A stretch of DNA of 64,000 bases. Origin: Pegea sp. RAD2-039. Lineage: Eukaryota; Chordata; Thaliacea; Salpida; Salpidae. Below, in pieces: positions 11,562-24,125 of the stretch (position 1 is its first letter; every line of letters begins with the position of its first letter). The stretch is from contig JAQGEQ010000078.1 in assembly GCA_034620365.1 (NCBI GenBank), positions 124,001-188,000 of the forward strand. Reading direction: 5' to 3'. Both the position numbers and the translations under genes were made by a program. The notes below the pieces were generated by a model that saw only the letters and a program-made list of their open reading frames with translations, was not told the DNA's origin and ran no database searches.

Positions 11562-14500
11562 ATTCAATAAATTTATATTAGATTTCCCTTTTTTAACAAA
11601 AAAGTAGTTACGGTATGTTTATTAATTTATGTTATTTGTATATACGGTTAATATATAAACATTTAGCTTACATTTATAAGAACACAGTTATAGATACCAA
11701 TTTAGTATCTAATATAATAGCAACCAATCACTGCCAATATTGTAAAATTATTTAAATTAGCTTTGAGTCTATTTTTTACCTGAATCTTTAAGCTAAAAAA
11801 TACTTACTCTAAAGAAACTTTTAAATAAAAAAGATTTGAAGCTAAGCGGCTCATAGCATAAATGACAATTTCTGATTAGTCAAATTAATAGTTATTTTCT
11901 TTTTTATATATTAATTCGATAAAAACAGCTTTTTTAATATTTGATAATTTCATACTTACTTACCTGCTAAATACTAAACCTTACATAAATTCATTTAAGA
12001 CCATTTTCCAAACAAAAGTTTCTACTAAGCTATAGAAAACAATTTCGGAACTGTTATTCAGAAAGTTTAGAAGAAACAAACATTTTTACTCTTGTTATGT
12101 AACCTAAATTATTACCCAGACTATCATTTTAATTAACAGCAAAATTATTCTTTGTTCTTGACATATTTACTGACTTTGTTTTGTCTTCTATATAAAACAG
12201 TTTTATTTTTTAACGAGACCCTAAAAAACCTACGTCTACAAAAGGACTTTTTTTGCTTTTTTTCAATACTTCGATAGCTTTGTACATGCTGATATTTACT
12301 AAAGCTGAAAAAGAAAGTTTTATGAAAAAAATTTTTAAGTCATAACATATTAACTGGTTACAACAGCAATATTTTAATTAATAGAGTTTATTCAATTGCA
12401 AATATAAACGTTTGAAATCTGCTGAACAAATAAAAAGTATTTGAGTATGGTTAGAGTGACAAAGTTTTTACCAATGTTTTGACAATAGCTGAAAACCTAA
12501 ACCACTTAACGTTTAGTTCATGCTTACATAAAGTATTTTTTCTAACATTTTTGAAAATTATGATTACCAATTATTAATTACAAGACATTAGCTTAAAAGT
12601 AGAAAAAAAAATAAAATAATAAAAGAAGAAAAAAGTTATGAGAAAAAATACTTGACAAAAAAATTCTAAAAACAAAAATTTTAATTAACCAATTTTTCAA
12701 ATTAAAACTATAAATTTCATTACAAAAAAAAATTCAAAGATATTTATCATAAATTTCAAGTTTTAAAAACTATTTTCAGTAGGTTTAATGATGAACCTCT
12801 TAAATGATATCTAACCTAAACTATTTTTGTCAGCAGAATACCTCCCAGCTATATAATTTTTCGTCTGAAACCAATTCGCCATGTTTTTTACTTTCGCTTG
12901 AAAATTCTGTTGATTTTGTATTCACTTTGTTTATAGAACCACCCTGCGTAAAACATAAATTCTAAAATAGTTTTCTCCAAATGATCTCAGTCTAAAAATA
13001 ATAAAAGTTCATAGTTAATACAGTATTTTTCGCTTGATTTTCAAAATAGGTGTAAATTAGCTTAACAATATATTACAAAGTACTTATTTAATCTTGTTTA
13101 GTAGCGACTCTTAACATTTTGTTTATCAGTCAATGACAATACGGTTAATTATTTTAAAAATGTTTTTATTTTCTTCAACTAGTAAAGATAAAATATCAAC
13201 ATTTTTATCGTTTAAAGATAACATTCAAACTTTTTTCTAAATATTTTTAATTTTAAAGATTTCAGACTTTTACTCTTGTATTAAAACTAATTTCTTCTTG
13301 AAGTCTGGTAATCTGTGTATACTTAAAAATTAAACTAAAGTTGTCGGAAATAATCAACATTTTCTTTAAGTATATGTATAAAATTAGAAATATTTTTTGG
13401 AATCTAAATCTAAGTATGATTTTAAAACTCTTATAAAGACAGCTAACCTGCTTATTATCTTAAAGACATAGACATTTTGAAGCGAAAGTCTAAAATAATT
13501 GACAAATACCTAAAGAAAGGTTATATGTCAAGTGACTTTTAAAACTGTTGATTTTTTATAAGTTGTAAATAAAATAGCTCCAAGTTGTTCGGTACAAGAA
13601 TAATCTAATTAATAGTTGTAATTTCTGGTTTCAAGAAAGATTGTTTTATATTTTTTGGTAATTAGTTAATCAATATGAAAACTTACATATGTAAAAACGC
13701 ATAAACATTTTTATTCTTAATTTGTTTTACAGAAATAGTTTTAGAGATCACAGGTGATATATTTCATTTTCTGTCATTTGCAAGTTTAGTAAAGCTTTTA
13801 TCTTAAATGTAGTATTTATGCTATTAAAATGTTTTTGTAAAGTTTTGAAGTTTTTTAATGGTGGTATTTGTTAATATTTTCTATGAGGCAATAACTTTTA
13901 GACATTACGTGATTCTATTTATTATTACCGGTATGGTTATTATATATATGTGATGTTTTTCACCTATAGGTTTCAATACAAAAATTCAAATTTTAGACAA
14001 AATTTTTTTAAATTAAGCTCTTATGTTTCTTATAGTTATTATTTGCCATTTTTATTATTGGGTATTCTAAAAGGAATGAACAATCTACATTAATTGCGTT
14101 TTGTTTTAATCGTATTTCAGCAAAAATAAAATATTAGGTGATGTAGTTGAGTTTTCTAGAGAGTTTACAATTACAAATATTCCTAGTATTGAAACTCATT
14201 TTTTTGTTTGAAATTTATAATATCATGCCATCATACTCATAAATTATGTTGATGCAAATAAAATGATTTAATACCGATTGCTTTTTTGTGTGTACTTGCT
14301 CTGTGTTAGAGTTTGTTTTTGAAAGGTTATTAGTAATTTTTTGCAACAAAGTATGTTTTTGTATAGCAATTGAGTTTGCATGTTTTTATTGATAAAAACT
14401 TATGCTAAAGGCTTCAAAAATTTATTTTTTCACTGCATTTACTATTGTTAAAATTTTTTTTTTGTAAAGTTTAAAAAATTAACTTTTAATAATTATAAGT

Positions 14501-16027
14501 GAAAATACTTTCACTTTATTTTTTGATTTTAACATATTTAAAAAACTTTTATACTAATATTTAAAGTTTTATTTCTTATTTATTGTTATTTATGATTTTT
14601 AGTATTATACTTTATAGTTTTGCTGTTTTTACTCTACATGAAATAAATTTACACTAAGTAGATATTGTTTAAAAATACTTAAAATAATACCGGTAAACCT
14701 TTATTTAATGTTTATAATGTTACTACTTTTGAACTCGTTATACCTTGTTTACTTACAGAGGTGTACCGATGCCTACTTTACAATGAAACTTTCTTATGAA
14801 ATATTTTATAACTAAATTTTTTAAAGATGTTGATTTTTTGCAAATGAAGTTGTCACTGTGAAATAGATGTTAAATCTTGTCTCTAAAAATAACTATCTTT
14901 AAGTTACTTGCTAGACGAATAAACTTTCAATTTAGTTTGTTTGTTTTAGTCTGAAGGATTAACTTATTTTATCCATTACTCTTATTGCGTAAATGTTTGT
15001 TGACTTTTCTTGTAACGACAGAAATTAAACGTTGTTAACCTGAAACTTGCTCAACAATGCATTTCTAAAACGTTTTCTAGTTTTTAATCTACCATCTAAA
15101 TTTTTTTATCTTATAATCTTTAATAAACATAAATTATAAAACAATTTTCCTAATTTGATTTTTTTGAATTACTTTGTTCTAGTATATTTTTATGCTTCTT
15201 AACTTTAATTGCATAGCTTTAATATACATTTTGATGATTTTACTTAAAAATCATTGCCTTTTGAAAATACTTTTAATCACATTTTAATCTTAAGAAAAAT
15301 TTATTTAACTCTGTTTGTTCTTATAGTTGTAATTATTACAACTAAATTTTTACATTATCTCTTTTAATCTTTTATCAAATTTTAATACTTAAAGAGAATT
15401 CATAAAACCTAAGATTTTATCTAATTGTTTAAAATTTGATAAATAAGTTAAATTTTCTAAAATAATTTATTTTATTTCTAAACTTATTTTTTGTTTATCC
15501 TAATAAGTGACTATTTTCTCAACAAATTAATCTTAATGTCAATTAATAAACTATAGTAACTCTATGTTTTTATTTTTAATATCCAAATTTTATCTTTAAA
15601 GAATTGTATTACCTCTTTATATTTATAATTCTAATTGTTTTTAATTAGAAATATCATATTTCTAAATTGTTAATAAGTTTAATTTATTTAAAATATCATT
15701 TCTAGATTGCTTGTATTTAATCATTCATTATGTCATTAAGTTTTTGTATCTACATTTTACAAGTGTTATAATTATTACAGATCATCACATAGTTTATTTA
15801 ACAAATAAAATCATCTGATCTTTAATTATTTTTGTTAATTATAAACTATCAGAAAACTTTTGTTTATGATTGAATTCTATCACTGTATTTATCCTCATAT
15901 TCATAATCCAAAAATTCTATCAACTTTTGATATTTTATTTTTCAGATTTATTTATTTTCTTTTTATTATAATATTTATTATTATTATATTGTAGCTAATT
16001 TGTTAATGATTTATAATAAAGCTCACT
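11562..16027. other. AT-rich spacer between convergent-side genes
   Basis: The stretch is mostly homopolymer-rich AT sequence. The only candidates for coding are two minus-strand exon-like pieces (listed separately). From about 13.9 to 16.0 kb I see nothing beyond A/T runs; the end of this stretch contains the putative 5' UTR exon of the plus-strand gene starting at 16028, with an AG acceptor near 15991. Confidence 0.45.
12217..12943 (-). other. Two possible minus-strand exons of an unidentified gene
   Basis: At 12842-12943 the minus strand has a polypyrimidine-AG, then 34 open codons (Ser/Lys/Glu-rich, ending LYSWE), then GGTATTC as a possible donor. At about 12217-12306 it has a strong CTTTCTTTTTCAG acceptor followed by a basic open frame rich in K, Q and R. 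Base composition is less AT-extreme than the flanks. However, the two pieces do not join in a common phase with these sites, and no family is recognised. They could be exons of a small gene, a UTR, or chance. Confidence 0.2.
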
Positions 16028-17120
16028 ATGATTAATAACAAAATGATTCATAAGGTAAGTTGGTTTGTAGCATTATATGGGAATAACTTTATTTTAGATA
16101 AATATTTAACTTTTAAAAGAAAATTTTATTTAATAAAATTTATTTGTAGAAATTATATGATCAAATTGATAAGAATAGCTGTGATATTAAGAAAGTATCC
16201 AAAGGTAAGTTTTTTATGATTACCATTTTGACTATGATTCTTTTAATAAAGACTTTGATTTTTAATTTTATAATTGATATTTGAAATATACCAGCTTTAC
16301 TAACTTTTTGATAACTTTTTCTAATAATTATATTTAACCTTATATATTTTGCAGAAGAAATCATTTTAGAAACATGTCATCAATCCTGCCCTTTGCAAGT
16401 ACTATCCACAGTTGCAGGTTTTAGTAAGAAAATCTTGACAAATGGTGAGTAATAATTGTTACTTTATTTAAAATTATAATCAGGAAATAGTGCAAGACAG
16501 TTTTGATGATTCGTCAAAATCAATTATTTTATAGGAATTGAAAATGGATTTCATAATCATGACAATAATTGTGTTCAAGATTCAACTAACGATTATAATT
16601 CTTCAAGTTCTACTAATAACAGCATAAGTCGTAAGTTTGGTAATTTTATTAAATCATCAATTGATAAAAATGTTAAGATCTTATCGCTGCTGCAAGTATG
16701 GTTGACTCAAAGAAGGTTTCTGTAGAAAATCATTCCAACAAAACATTTCTTGATTTTGTAAATGGTGAGTTGTAATTCAATCCACTATTCTACATTCTTC
16801 TAAATTCCATTTGATTTTAGCTTTCATTAAAGCTGCTGAAGTAGTCGATTCTGATATAGGAGCATCATCTTCATCTTCCTGTGAATTTGATATCCCTGTC
16901 TCTCCAAATCGTATCAAAGGTAAATAACAACATCTATTTGTTTTGGTACAAAATGGTCTTTTTTTAATTTGGATTCAATATAGATTCTATTAATGGATCT
17001 AAGAAAAGTACCTCTGGCGCACCACTGAGAAGGTCCAGAAGGATTATCGTCAATCCAATTGCAAAATCCGGTGTTTATGACACTAATACTGGATATCGTA
17101 GAAAGAAGTTGTTAAAATGA
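16028..17120 (+). CDS. Unrecognised small protein built from phase-1 short exons
   Basis: Seven coding exons: 16028-16054, 16150-16204, 16355-16444, 16535-16630, 16678-16764, 16821-16919, 16984-17120. All introns are GT-AG and the frame stays open, giving 196 residues. The ATG is the first after an in-frame TGA. After the first junction every intron is phase 1, and the four internal exons of 90, 96, 87 and 99 bases can each be skipped without shifting the frame. No signal peptide or membrane helix is evident. The sequence is Ser/Asn-rich with a basic C-terminus (RRSRRI near residue 165 and RRKK near the end) that could be a nuclear localisation signal. Exons 5 and 6 encode similar segments (LIAAASMVDS and FIKAAEVVDS), suggesting exon duplication. 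Function unknown. Confidence 0.62.
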
Positions 17121-20100
17121 GTCTTGAAAACATTCGAATCTAACTCACACTGCTATTTTCACAACAACTTCAATCATTTGATGAGTGTTGTACATGAGAT
17201 TGAAGTCAGGTTCTTGCCTGATCTATCTACTTTTATTGTTCACTGATTTTTCAAAGTGGAAACATTTTTACATTTTTTTTTGAGTCTTATCCTTTTACCT
17301 TTTTTGTCTTTCCTTTTTATCGATTAGACAATTTTTTCCATTTTTTTCAATCCTATTAACTTCCACTTTAATTGGAGATGTTTCAAAGATTATTGCTGCG
17401 TTCACACATCGATTTTTTGATATCAGTAATCACTTTTGTGGGTTTCATCTTTTGATGATATCTAATGTAGTAATTGATGAATTGAATCAAAAACGTCATC
17501 ATCAAAACGAATAATTCAATTTACTTTTTTCTATTTCCACAAACATTTCTTCTTTCCTTTTTATTTTTTTTGTAAGATATCAAAATAGAGATGAGGTTCA
17601 TTCTAACTATTTTGCTATTTGACAAAATTGCTTTGAAAAACTTTATGATCAAATTAACAAGTAACAAATTAAATTAATAACTTCGCTGATCTGTTTCAAA
17701 ATGATTTTCATTTCTAAACGTACAATACGTCCAAGTTGTTGTAATACCTCTGCAGATGAAATCTTAATAGAAACAACAATTTTGTCAGATTACTCATACT
17801 GTATTACAAACTGAAATATGCAAAATGCTTTCAATTTATCTGTGTTCAGTGCCTTCGTCTTGTCTTATATCACATCAGTTTCATTCTTTGTTACAACTGT
17901 TGGAGGTGATGTTTTTTGAAACTCATTTGGATTCTAATTACTGTAGACAGATGATTTTCATTTGCGTTTTATGTCTTCTGTCCCTAATCATTATCATGTA
18001 TTCTATCGTGTTTGTTGATTGTGATCAAAGTATTTGCACATGTTTTTATTTAAAGAAATGTAGAGAAACTGGCCTGTTTTGGTTCCAATGTTTATAGCGA
18101 TAAAACGTGAATTAAAAATGTTTTGTTTTTATGATTCCCAGCTGAATTCTATCGGATAACTAGTTAGTTTCCTTTTTTTAAATTTCTGATTTAATTTTGT
18201 TAATTGCAAATTTTTCAGTTTGAAGAAAATTGTAAAATAATTTAGTTGAAAATCACGAAACGAATTTGCTAAGAAGAAGTTATTAAAGAAACAATTTAAG
18301 TATTTAAAAGATGATTATTTTTAATCGCTATCTGGTCGTTTGATCATTAAAAAGTCAAAATATTCCATAAATCAGTAAACACTAGAAAAGTACAATCAAA
18401 ATAAGTCATTTACTAATCAAAGTTTTTTCAAAATATTTTGTCAGTTTTTATGAGAAAGAATTAGAAGTAATTTTGATGATAATTATGGATTTGATCAGTT
18501 TCCACCTTGAAATCAGTTCAATGTTCAAAAAGTAATTTAAAATAAAAGAAGATTTCTGAAGTGAAGTTATTTGGAATAAGAAAAACTATAAAACAATTTT
18601 TCTTATTTTCACTTTGATTAAAATTTTTTAATGTTATAAATTAAATTAAAATTTTCAAACTAATTGCCTTTACTGTCAATTATCAAGAATATCTGTAAGA
18701 AAAATATTTGTTTCAAAAACTTGCACGCTATTTTAGAAAATCTTAAATGACGCCTCAGAGCTGACATTGAAGATGGATGTGTTTGCAGCAGATCTTATAT
18801 AAATTAAATCTGCTTTTGAAAGGGGACTAACCTGAATAGTTTTTTAACATATTTTTATGCCCCAAGCATAACTGTTGATTTTCTGAAAAGTTTCTGACAA
18901 AAATAAAACCTGAAATTAGGGTTGATCTTCCTTGTAATTTGAAATATAAAACTAGGGAATATTTGAATAAGATATTCTACAACACATAAATATTTTATTT
19001 TACTATTTACTCGATTTTAGTTTATCTATACAAATCATCAACGTCAATATTACATTTTCTAAGGTTCTCTACTTGAAACAACACAAGATTTTACATTTAC
19101 TATTCTTAAACTTATATTTACAAAACTTTTATAATTCTTCGATCAATCTAATTTATTTCCAAGAGTTTTTGTAAAAATTTGATTTTTTTTAGTAAGCCGA
19201 ACATTTTATATTAATAATAATTTCACTTTTGTTTTGAGATGAAATCTTTTTTCTTAAAGCTTATCAATAAATTCATCAATCTGACTTAATTTTATGAAAC
19301 CATTCTCATCAAAGATTCTCCATCATTTTATTATTAAATGAAGACTTTAAGGACATTTCAAATTATTTAGAGCTTAATAGTTTGCTTTGTGATATGGCCT
19401 TGACTTGTGGAATTTATTATAGATTGTTGGGTATCTACTACTGTACTATTTTTGTGGTATAAAAGCTTAAAATACTTTGATTACATATCATCTAAAATAT
19501 TTGAAATTTTTTTTATTAGATTAAAATTGCTGGTTTTGCACAGATAATTGATAACATAATCAGATAACTTTAATATTATATCAAATAAATGATGAAAGCC
19601 AAAAGAAACTTTAACAAGAAATAATCAACAACTGGATGGTTGTTACTAGTAATATAATACATTGTGATATTACGATATTTCTAGTACTAAATAGTTTATT
19701 TATTTATAGTTTGCTTATAAGCTTCCTTTTCTTAAAATAACAGCTTATGGGACAAATATTAATTTGTGTGATGGTATTTTAAAACAATTTGTCTTTAGGG
19801 TTAATTCTAGATTTAAGAAACTAGTGATTGTTATTTTTGTTCACTTTTATAGAATTAGAAGCGTTTTTGATCTTTTACTCAGATTATGCAAACTGGTGTA
19901 GCAATAAATTGGTCAAGTAGAAAGGATTTTACAACTAGAAATGATAATTTAACCTTTGATCAGTAACGTTTGTATATACAAAATGGAAAAAAAACGTTTA
20001 TTTTAACAAAATTAGTGGTTACTCATCTAATTTACAGAATAACTTTATCGATCTTCTACAATAAAGAAACAAGTAAAATAGAACTAAACAAATATAGCTA

Positions 20101-23100
20101 AAACAAAATAAATTAAATAAACTTATATTCACTAAAATGAATTATTAGTTTATTCTAATTAATTACGCACTGATTACATATTTATAGGTTTACCTAGCCA
20201 TTTGTATTTTTGTTTTAAATGAATTTTCATAAAAAACTATTAGCTCAAAGACTTTCAGTTTTTTCAACATTTTTTTAGTATCGGAAAATGCAAACCTCAT
20301 ATAAACTTATATTCTTTGAATATAACCACAGAAGACAAGTTTAAAAGAAATTTTCAACCTGCTTTATATTTTCTTACATTCTTTACATATAAAGAAAATT
20401 ACATAGCACTAAGAGCTTGTTGGGCAAATAAAATGTAATTTATGACTAAAAAAATAACAGTCAAAATTTTGAAGTTATGGCCATCAGTTTGATCATTAAG
20501 TTGGGAAATTTCAAATCTACATTTTGCTTTTTAAAGAGCAAAGTTATTTTTATATATTTATTTTCATAAATGAATGAAAGAATTATGGAAATAACAAATT
20601 AGACATAAATATTATATCATATTACAAGTTTTCTAGTTTCTGTAAACTACTTATAAACATTTTTATAAATTATCACCTTTTTAAAATTTCTAGCAAACAA
20701 AAAGAAAATGTAAGCAATCTCTAGCTCAAAGCTTTCACAGATCAAAAGTTAAAACAAGATATAATGAATCTTGTTGAAAAACAAAGTTTCACTTACTTAC
20801 AGATGCAGGAAAACTTGTTGTATCGTAAGTTTTATAAAAAGCAAGTTTATCAAAAACTTGAAAATTAGTAAAAGTGTCTTCTTGTAGTTTCATAAGTTAT
20901 AAGAGGTGATAATAAATAATTTTTTTTAAAGTGAGGCTCTAATAAAGTCTTGATAATGGAAATCGGCTGGTATATAATTTTTTAAACTTTAATTTAAGTA
21001 ATTTAATGGAACTAGAAACGTTACTCACTTTTTTTTTTGGAAACCATTTTTTTTGTAAAATACGCTACAGAATTAAAAACCTTTTATAAGACCTTACTTT
21101 TCGAACATATTTATGTTATTTTCTGAAAAATCATTTAGAATAAAATCCAAACAGAAATTATTGTAAAATTTCATTTATGTAATAACTTTTTAAGAAACTG
21201 ATTAAAATTCTGTGAGACTAATAACATTTAAAATTAATTTTGTAGAAAGAGACTTAAAATTTTAATTTTCTTGTTAGATTTTGTAGGAGTTGAAGATACA
21301 AAATTTGTTGTTGGATTGTATACCATAAGTTTCACTTTTTTCCTTGAATATAATTTTTATCAAAATCAATGTTAAGTCATTTATTTTTACTTGTATAGTT
21401 TTATAAAAGAGAAAAACTATTTATTTTACTTTGTAATAGTTTTTATCTAATTTTATCATCAACATATTGAACAAAGAATATTCTAAACGAAAATCTTGAA
21501 AAAGTTCTTCAAGAATGTCATCAGTACTACTTGAAATTTAATTAATAAACTATTTTATCATTATAAGTTAGCAAAGCTTGTTTGGTCATACTAATATGTA
21601 ATCCCGTATATATATAAAACATATAATAAATACAATAACATGTATGTAAACTTTAAAATATTTTGTCGACAAAAAGTTAAAAATAACTGCTATAAACACT
21701 ATAATTCAACAGATACATTGAAAAATAAAGTTTTTAAAATTCCTAAACTTAAAATCACCTTTAAAAATAAGACAGTATTTAAACATAAGGGCATTTATCA
21801 AACTAATCATAGCTTTTCAAAGAGTTTTTCTATTTTTAATTTTTTTTTAATTGGATAAAATTCAAAAGTTTTAAAATTGTTTTATTCTTGGAAAATTTTT
21901 TTTAAGATAAAATTCCACAAATTTTAAAATTTATGAATGGTAAAGTTGCAAATGTTGTTTTATATTTAAACAGAGTTAACCAAAAGTAGACTGGCTTGAT
22001 AAAAAATTCGTTTTGTTAGTTACTTAATTTCTATACGCCACTTTAAAAATTTACTTTCAACCTACTTGAAGCATTTAAATTTTTGTAATAATTTCAGAAA
22101 AATATTACAAGTCAATATCTAAAAAGCAGTTTTTCATAAAAAACTTTTAATCTTTAATTTTCTAGGCATTCATTTCAATATCCAATACATAGAGCTGATT
22201 ACTAAACAGTCCTAAGACACTTAAAAATATTTAAGATTAAAGAGAAAGTTAAAATAAGATGAATTTTAACATAAGAGATGTTAAAATTATTTTCACAGTT
22301 TTTTAAATTATAACAATTTTGATATGAATAATAATTAATAAATCAAGTGTAAAAGTACAATATGCCAAAGTTAATTACGTTTGTTGTTTTATTTAATAAC
22401 TGAGGTTTAACTGAGGTTGCTAAATCGTTTTTTAAAATTTTAAATTTTGTTATTCTGAGGTTTTAGTTTTACAGTTCAGATTGAAATAAAATTATTGAAA
22501 GAAATTATCTAATTTAACAAAACATTTCACAAATCAACATCCTCAAGGTTTGTCGTTTGAAAACCCACTGGACTAATAGCTTTTTTAACCGGCTAATCTT
22601 AGTTTGAAGACTTCTTATCGACTTCATCACTACAACAAATTCTGCCACCTCTTTTTGCTGAAGAAGTATGACTAGAATAATTTGTTGACAAATGTCAAGT
22701 AATGCCACCATTTTATCTACTTGTTTTGTACCTTATTGCTATATTAACTTTATTATTCCGTGCATAAATTCCCATTTGCAGTGTTTTCATTTGTATAGTA
22801 ATTCTGCACTACTTATATTGGTACTTTTCATAATTTCTCTGCAGTTATATTGATCTGTGTTCTGTATAATAGCTGTATAATTTGTTGTCTACAGCCATGC
22901 GTTACATAAGCAAATAAATAGATGTCGAAATAGGCGTTTATGACCACCAATAAAAGTTGAAAGGAATTAGAAAATGTTTTTTAATGAAAACTCTGAGAAC
23001 TTACATAGAATGCAAACATGTCCGATTTTTACTTCACGATAGTTTTATTGTAGACTAAAAAGATTAAAAGTATTATTGGAAAATAATTCGTTTTTATAAT

Positions 23101-24125
23101 TGTTTTAATACTTCAACTAAATCAGTTTTAATTTGAATTTGAGACTTATTTTCTACTTCTGATCTTGTTTATGAAACAGTTTTAGCGATTAAACATAAGA
23201 GCACGTGATAATTTTCATTACTGAATTTACAGCGTTTTGTAACAGAACTACTTTGTAATTATTCCTTGATCAAAAGACTGAAATAGTATGAGCTAATTCA
23301 ATTCAATTCTAATTAAATATTTTGAAAGTAGAAAAATATACTTTGAATTGTAAAATCATTGAACCTTCCAACAAACATTTGTTTGTTAAATTGTTTTTAT
23401 AATATCTAAATTTACTTCATAAAAAAGTTTTACATTTTTGGAAACTTTAGATGAAGTTAATTAATTTATGAAACAATTTCGTCAAAAACTTTAGTAGCTT
23501 GACTAAAACCTAAGGCAATGTATAAAATTATTTTCAGCTACAAATGTCTTAAAATAAAATTCATATCATAAAATACAATTGAGATAAAAATTGCTACAAA
23601 TTGAAGAAATAATCATTAAATAATAAGTGTTTAGTGACAGTTAATAAAACCGCAAAAATGTCATTGATAAAAATGTTACGTAAATATGAATTTCGGAAAT
23701 TATTGAATAGTCGATCACTCATTTTCACAAACGACCAACTAAGTAGTTCTTGATGTTCATGCTTCTTGCTTAGCTGCTATGTTTAGTTAAAGTATGCAGC
23801 TTCTGAGTTTCTGATGTTTAATTTGAATTAAAAAACTAAAGCTTCTTTCTACTGCATAGTTTTTCAAAGTTATTTATAAGACTAGAAATTTTCAATAAAA
23901 AAATCAAAGTTTTATAAATACGTTTATTATTATAATATCAAATAAAAAATCTTTTTTACTCAAGATAACTTGTAAAATAAATATACCAGATTCAGTTTGC
24001 TCATTCATATACATATAAAAGATATAAAATATAATGATGCTTGCTATTTAACTAAATTTTTTGGAGTAAACAAGAAATAGAAAGAAGCGTTGATAAATAA
24101 TTGTTTTTAAATGTTCAATCTACTT
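17121..24125. other. Long gene-poor AT-rich region
   Basis: The first few hundred bases are probably the 3' UTR of the small multi-exon gene. A 90-codon frame at 17825-18097 is hydrophobic at one end but has no splice or start context that convinces me. The rest has no support for genes except a slightly GC-richer patch around 22.5-22.7 kb, listed separately. Confidence 0.45.
22510..22720 (-). pseudogene. Possible coding remnant, interrupted
   Basis: This patch has clearly more C and G than its surroundings. On the minus strand one frame runs 65 codons, but a second frame looks more protein-like (SSAKRGGRICCSDEVDKK, then after two stop codons PVKKAISPVGFQTTNLEDVD). Two stops nine bases apart cannot be an intron, so this would be a decayed exon or mobile-element piece. 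No family is recognised. Confidence 0.2.

Noticed and set aside
17825-18097. 90-codon plus-strand frame with a hydrophobic segment
   Set aside because: No upstream promoter or splice evidence; it follows the end of the small multi-exon gene and has AT-driven codon content. It could be 3' UTR.
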